Part shown: piece after piece, positions 58,908 through 61,321 of the stretch | Layout: every line of letters starts with the position of its first letter | Position numbering within the stretch: position 1 is the stretch's first letter | Origin: a virus | Direction: 5' to 3' (one strand) | Virus record (IMG/VR): IMGVR_UViG_3300032134_000002 | Span: 1-61,321 of that record | DNA: 61,321 nt | Position numbers and translations under genes: made by a program | The notes under the pieces: model-generated | Seen by the model: only the letters and a program-made list of their open reading frames with translations | What the model was told of the DNA's origin: nothing | The model's database searches: none

Positions 58908-59433
58908 ACAATACACTGCCGCAGGGCTGCGCAAAACAACCAGTGATGGCCTCTCTGATGAATGGTTAGCGGCGATAACCCCTGCATTCCCCGACGTACT
59001 TACTGGGGCGTATTGTCTTTATTCAACAAAGCTCTCAGAAACCGTGTACGAAGTAACGATCCAAGGCGTCCACGCGAAAAGTTTGCCCGTATCGGGCGCT
59101 AAACTCACAGCCTTTTATAAACTGATTCTGGATACAGCTGCGGGAACGTCAACAGTTGAAGTTTATTATTGGGGGATCGCGTGTGATATTCCAGAAGAAC
59201 ATATCCCCATCGGTGCACCTCCATCGGCACTGGGGTCTTCGATCTTACATAGTTCACCTGAAACACTGAGCCTATACCTCGCACTGGATGGTGGTATCCC
59301 TGATGCCGAACTCAACAGGGTACTGAGTTTGTGGGGGTTGGAAGAAGTACCTAACGAGGCCCACATTGCTAAGGCTGATTTCATTGATGGTGTTTTTGTC
59401 GGCGCTACTTACTATACGTGGGTGAAAGTATGA
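58897..59433 (+). CDS. Hypothetical tail-module protein
   Basis: A 178-residue protein overlapping the fibre gene by 11 nt and the next gene by ATGA. Beta-rich, with a small helical C-terminal segment (DAELNRVLSLWGLEEVPNEA). Likely a tail accessory or fibre-associated protein; no family recognised. Confidence 0.6.
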   Translation: MTIKQYTAAGLRKTTSDGLSDEWLAAITPAFPDVLTGAYCLYSTKLSETVYEVTIQGVHAKSLPVSGAKLTAFYKLILDTAAGTSTVEVYYWGIACDIPEEHIPIGAPPSALGSSILHSSPETLSLYLALDGGIPDAELNRVLSLWGLEEVPNEAHIAKADFIDGVFVGATYYTWVKV

Positions 59434-60062
59434 TTAATTTAATTAACAAAAACATCCAAGCGTACCACTTTTCAGATCAGCATCGCGTGATACTAGCCAC
59501 AGGTTTCCGTGCAGGGTGTGGACAGTCGGTACTGGCGCACAGTATCGCCACATTCTTATCAAAGCAAGGGCATAGTGTTGCGCTCGTTAGCCCTGAGAGC
59601 AACGGTGTAAACTCGAAGGGTTTCACTCAGTACATGAGGGCCGCATTAGGTAAAACCAATGATCTCCCCTACAGCCTGAAGTCAATTGGCGACGATGTTA
59701 CCTCGTTTGACAGGGTCATCTATGAGTCGTTGCTCTCGGAGCCACAGGAAGTGGGCATGTGTGTTTACATTACCCCTGAATTCCAAGAGGACGCTGAGTT
59801 AGGTATCAGTTGCCCAGAAGCCACGCAGTTTCGCGCAAAAGTACAGGCAGCTCTTGCTTCGCGTTGGCCTGACATACAAACAGAATTTACCCCCATACAC
59901 AGCGCCACGCTAGCCCCGCAACAAGAACTCTTAGCCCAAACGGATTGGATGGTTATACGCGAACTAGAGCGGCGCTTTTTATCAGGTAGCTCTATTGAAA
60001 TGCTACGCCGTTATTTACGCGACGCAAAACTCGATGGATGGAGACCTGGAACACGAATTTAA
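59430..60062 (+). CDS. ParA/P-loop-like protein with degenerate Walker A
   Basis: A 210-residue protein. Near the N-terminus LATGFRAGCGQSVLAHSIAT, then FLSKQGHSVALVSPES, is laid out like a ParA/MinD P-loop, but the invariant Lys is replaced by Gln (GCGQS). ATP hydrolysis is therefore doubtful. The C-terminal part (ELERRFLSGSSIEMLRRYLR) is helical. ATG 59430 has GGTGA 6 nt upstream and is coupled to the previous gene. Position next to phoH hints at a late maturation role. Confidence 0.55.
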   Translation: MINLINKNIQAYHFSDQHRVILATGFRAGCGQSVLAHSIATFLSKQGHSVALVSPESNGVNSKGFTQYMRAALGKTNDLPYSLKSIGDDVTSFDRVIYESLLSEPQEVGMCVYITPEFQEDAELGISCPEATQFRAKVQAALASRWPDIQTEFTPIHSATLAPQQELLAQTDWMVIRELERRFLSGSSIEMLRRYLRDAKLDGWRPGTRI

Positions 60063-60088
60063 ACCATCACCCACAGAAGGAATTGACC

Positions 60089-60814
60089 GTGTCATCTAAG
60101 CGACAACGCAACACTCAAGAAGCACGTACGAAATCCACCGAAAAATTTGCAGAGGAACGTCAACGCCCACCCCTACAACCGAAAACACCGAACCAGGATA
60201 AATATTTAAAAGCGTTAAAAAATCCCCACTGCCCAGTGATCATTGCATCAGGTGTGGCAGGCTCAGGTAAAACCTATCTGGCGTGTGCCTATGCCGCAGA
60301 TCAATTCCTACAAAACCGCGTACAGAAGATCATCCTGTGCCGCGCAAACATTCCCACTGGCCGCTCGTTGGGCGCATTCAAAGGTGACAAAGACGATAAA
60401 ATGTTAAATTGGGTCATGCCTATGGTGGATGTCTTGAAACAACGCATGGGGTCAGCGCGCTTTGAGATCGCCCTGAATAATGGCGACATTGAACTGCAAC
60501 CGCTAGAGACTATTCGTGGCCGTAGCTTCGGTGGTGAAAAGGAAGGCGCTGTTGTACTGATCGACGAAGCACAGCAGATGACGGTTGAAGAGATCAAAGC
60601 CGTGACCACACGGATCGGTGAGAACTGTATGTTGGTGCTGATGGGTGACTTAGCCCAGTCGGACATTAAGCAGGCGTCCGGTCTCGGCGTGCTGATTAAG
60701 CTACTTGATAAACATCAGCTGCCCATTACTGTTGTCGACTTTGAAATAGCAGACATCCAACGCAGCGATACCTGTCGTATGTTTGTTGAACTCTTCTACA
60801 AAGAGGGTATATAA
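60089..60814 (+). CDS. phoH: PhoH-like ATPase
   Basis: A 241-residue P-loop ATPase of the PhoH family, common in marine and other phages. Walker A is GVAGSGKT at 55-62, Walker B VVLIDEAQ near 150, and the SFGGEKEGAV and LMGDLAQSD segments match the family. Its role in phages is unsettled (phosphate-stress or RNA-related ATPase). The start is GTG 60089, with AAGGA 8 nt upstream. Confidence 0.9.
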   Translation: MSSKRQRNTQEARTKSTEKFAEERQRPPLQPKTPNQDKYLKALKNPHCPVIIASGVAGSGKTYLACAYAADQFLQNRVQKIILCRANIPTGRSLGAFKGDKDDKMLNWVMPMVDVLKQRMGSARFEIALNNGDIELQPLETIRGRSFGGEKEGAVVLIDEAQQMTVEEIKAVTTRIGENCMLVLMGDLAQSDIKQASGLGVLIKLLDKHQLPITVVDFEIADIQRSDTCRMFVELFYKEGI

Positions 60815-60815
60815 C

Positions 60816-61037
60816 ATGGAATCTTTTTTCAGTGCATTGGCCTTTTTAATTGAGGCCCTAACGATCGGCGGCATCGCCGCAGTGATCCTAGCAGTGGTTG
60901 GTATTGTGCCCATTAAGGTTTACAGGTACATTGAGATACACGTTAGCGATAAGGAGGAGGCGGCACGGATTTTGAAATCGTGGGGCCTCGAATTAGGTAG
61001 TGATGAGGAAGATGACGACGAGGGCGAGGACCAGTAA
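60816..61037 (+). CDS. Small membrane protein with acidic tail
   Basis: A 73-residue protein with a long hydrophobic helix (FFSALAFLIEALTIGGIAAV onward, to about residue 32) and an acidic C-terminus (GSDEEDDDEGEDQ). GAGGG precedes ATG 60816. It is the last gene before attR, a place where lysogenic conversion or exclusion genes are often found. Function unknown. Confidence 0.65.
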   Translation: MESFFSALAFLIEALTIGGIAAVILAVVGIVPIKVYRYIEIHVSDKEEAARILKSWGLELGSDEEDDDEGEDQ

Positions 61038-61041
61038 AAAA

Positions 61042-61063
61042 CGGACGCACTAACGGACGCAGT
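61042..61063 (+). other. Two candidate integrase arm-type sites (right)
   Basis: CGGACGCACT (61042-61051) and CGGACGCAGT (61054-61063), spaced 12 bp, match the left copy at 189-198. They lie about 130-150 bp inside the right core, a typical arm-site distance. Confidence 0.55.
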
Positions 61064-61093
61064 AAGAAATTGCACCTGATTGTAAGTAATTGC

Positions 61094-61121
61094 TTTACAT
61101 TGTTTTTAATTGCACTATAAT
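61094..61121 (+). promoter_or_regulatory. Outward-facing sigma70-like promoter at the right end
   Basis: TTTACA (61094-61099), 16-bp spacer, consensus TATAAT (61116-61121). No gene follows before attR, so transcription would pass through the att core toward the host tRNA-Val. Confidence 0.7.
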
Positions 61122-61124
61122 AGC

Positions 61125-61171
61125 CTCCATAGCGGATCGGGAAATCAACTAAGTCGTTGATAAGTATGGAG
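61125..61171 (+). other. Hairpin in the transcript from the outward promoter
   Basis: CTCCATA (61125-61131) pairs with TATGGAG (61165-61171), enclosing a second stem TCAAC/GTTGA. It begins at the predicted transcript start, so it could be the 5' end of a small RNA or an integration-host interaction region. Confidence 0.5.
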
Positions 61172-61194
61172 ATTTGGCATAGCTTAGGCTAACG

Positions 61195-61213
61195 AATCCC
61201 GTCCGTTCCGCCA
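61195..61213 (+). other. attR core (right 19-bp direct repeat)
   Basis: AATCCCGTCCGTTCCGCCA, identical to 109-127. Only the tRNA 3' end is present here; upstream bases are phage sequence. Host sequence resumes after it with a T-rich stretch. Confidence 0.95.
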
Positions 61214-61230
61214 TTTATTTTTTTGTTCGT

Positions 61231-61257
61231 TATAAGCCACCTTGAACTTGGCTTATA
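61231..61257 (+). other. Host-side hairpin between tRNA genes
   Basis: TATAAGCCA and TGGCTTATA form a perfect 9-bp stem with a 9-nt loop, in the host sequence that would lie between tRNA-Asp and tRNA-Val in an uninterrupted chromosome. Only a few T residues follow, so a strong terminator is not certain. Its resemblance to half an operator is probably chance. Confidence 0.5.
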
Positions 61258-61285
61258 GTTAAAAAATAAATAGCACTTAGTACAT

Positions 61286-61321
61286 GGGTGATTAGCTCAG
61301 TTGGGAGAGCATCTGCTTTAC
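61286..61321 (+). tRNA. tRNA-Val (TAC), 5' part only
   Basis: GGGTGATTAGCTCAGTTGGG and the following bases match bacterial tRNA-Val through position 36. The anticodon TAC is exactly at the window end, so the gene is cut off by the window. A tRNA-Asp/tRNA-Val pair is common in gammaproteobacteria. Confidence 0.88.

Larger units (their letters stand above)
109..61213. mobile_element. Complete temperate podovirus prophage integrated in tRNA-Asp
   Basis: The element is bounded by an exact 19-bp direct repeat, has an integrase next to the left repeat, and carries full replication, packaging, capsid, tail and lysis modules without an obvious gap. Leftward early genes and rightward late genes diverge near 25.5-25.75 kb. 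T7-type polymerase, P22-type portal and N4-gp56-type capsid protein with large internal virion proteins indicate a podovirus of about 61 kb. Known temperate podoviruses of similar size and layout include the Bcep22-like phages and F116; that comparison is from general knowledge and was not tested. One reading-frame interruption (TGA at 53054) was seen, but no essential module looks broken, so the prophage may be inducible. Confidence 0.95.

Noticed and set aside
61231-61257. TATAAGCCA...TGGCTTATA as a further operator
   Set aside because: The half-sites are separated by 9 bases instead of 3 and it lies in host sequence outside attR.

Overview
The window is one complete temperate-phage genome (prophage, about 61.09 kb between att cores) integrated at the 3' end of a bacterial tRNA-Asp gene. 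A 19-bp core (AATCCCGTCCGTTCCGCCA) is repeated exactly at both ends. The first copy (109-127) lies inside an intact tRNA-Asp(GTC), and the second (61195-61213) is followed by resumed host sequence and the first half of a tRNA-Val(TAC). tRNA type and spacing, Shine-Dalgarno sites and sigma70-like promoters suggest a gammaproteobacterial host. Tail-fibre sequence style hints at a marine host, but the host cannot be named from this sequence.

Left arm (about 0.2-25.5 kb). After the rightward tyrosine integrase, everything reads leftward: an excisionase-like HTH protein, a DUF3310 protein, a CI-like repressor, a VRR-NUC nuclease and a ssDNA-binding-type protein. Next come a SNF2-type helicase, a Cas4/RecB-type nuclease, a primase-helicase, a CsrA-like protein, a T7-type family A DNA polymerase and a SleB-type wall hydrolase. 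They are interspersed with many small proteins, several of them membrane or zinc-ribbon proteins, plus an M20/M42-like metallopeptidase and an ArdA antirestriction protein. A 760-bp gene-free stretch (22880-23642) carries phased copies of TTTGCTGTCC and a 13-bp inverted repeat, and is a candidate replication origin.

Right arm (25.7-61.0 kb), all rightward. HNH nuclease, small and large terminase, P22-type portal, scaffold, N4-gp56-type major capsid protein, adaptor proteins, and internal virion proteins ending in an 1836-residue metalloprotease-containing protein. Then tail and fibre proteins (one with a C-terminal S74 chaperone), holin candidates, an M15 endopeptidase, a nozzle-like protein, a repeat-rich fibre, a degenerate P-loop protein and PhoH. 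The virion type is a podovirus. No phage RNA polymerase is visible, so host sigma70 transcription is expected.

The most notable system is regulatory. Seventeen copies of a 15-bp palindrome, consensus ATWAGC-NNN-GCTWAT, are scattered over the whole prophage, nearly all within the promoter just upstream of a transcription unit and overlapping its presumptive -10 box. Two lie inside the gene just upstream of the repressor. This looks like a decentralised repressor regulon in which one CI-like protein shuts each operon separately. The repressor's S24-like C-terminal domain appears to lack the catalytic serine, so SOS self-cleavage seems unlikely. Other points of interest are a stand-alone, operator-controlled, terminator-bounded noncoding RNA candidate just before the capsid gene, a phage CsrA, and an outward promoter with a structured leader at the right end.
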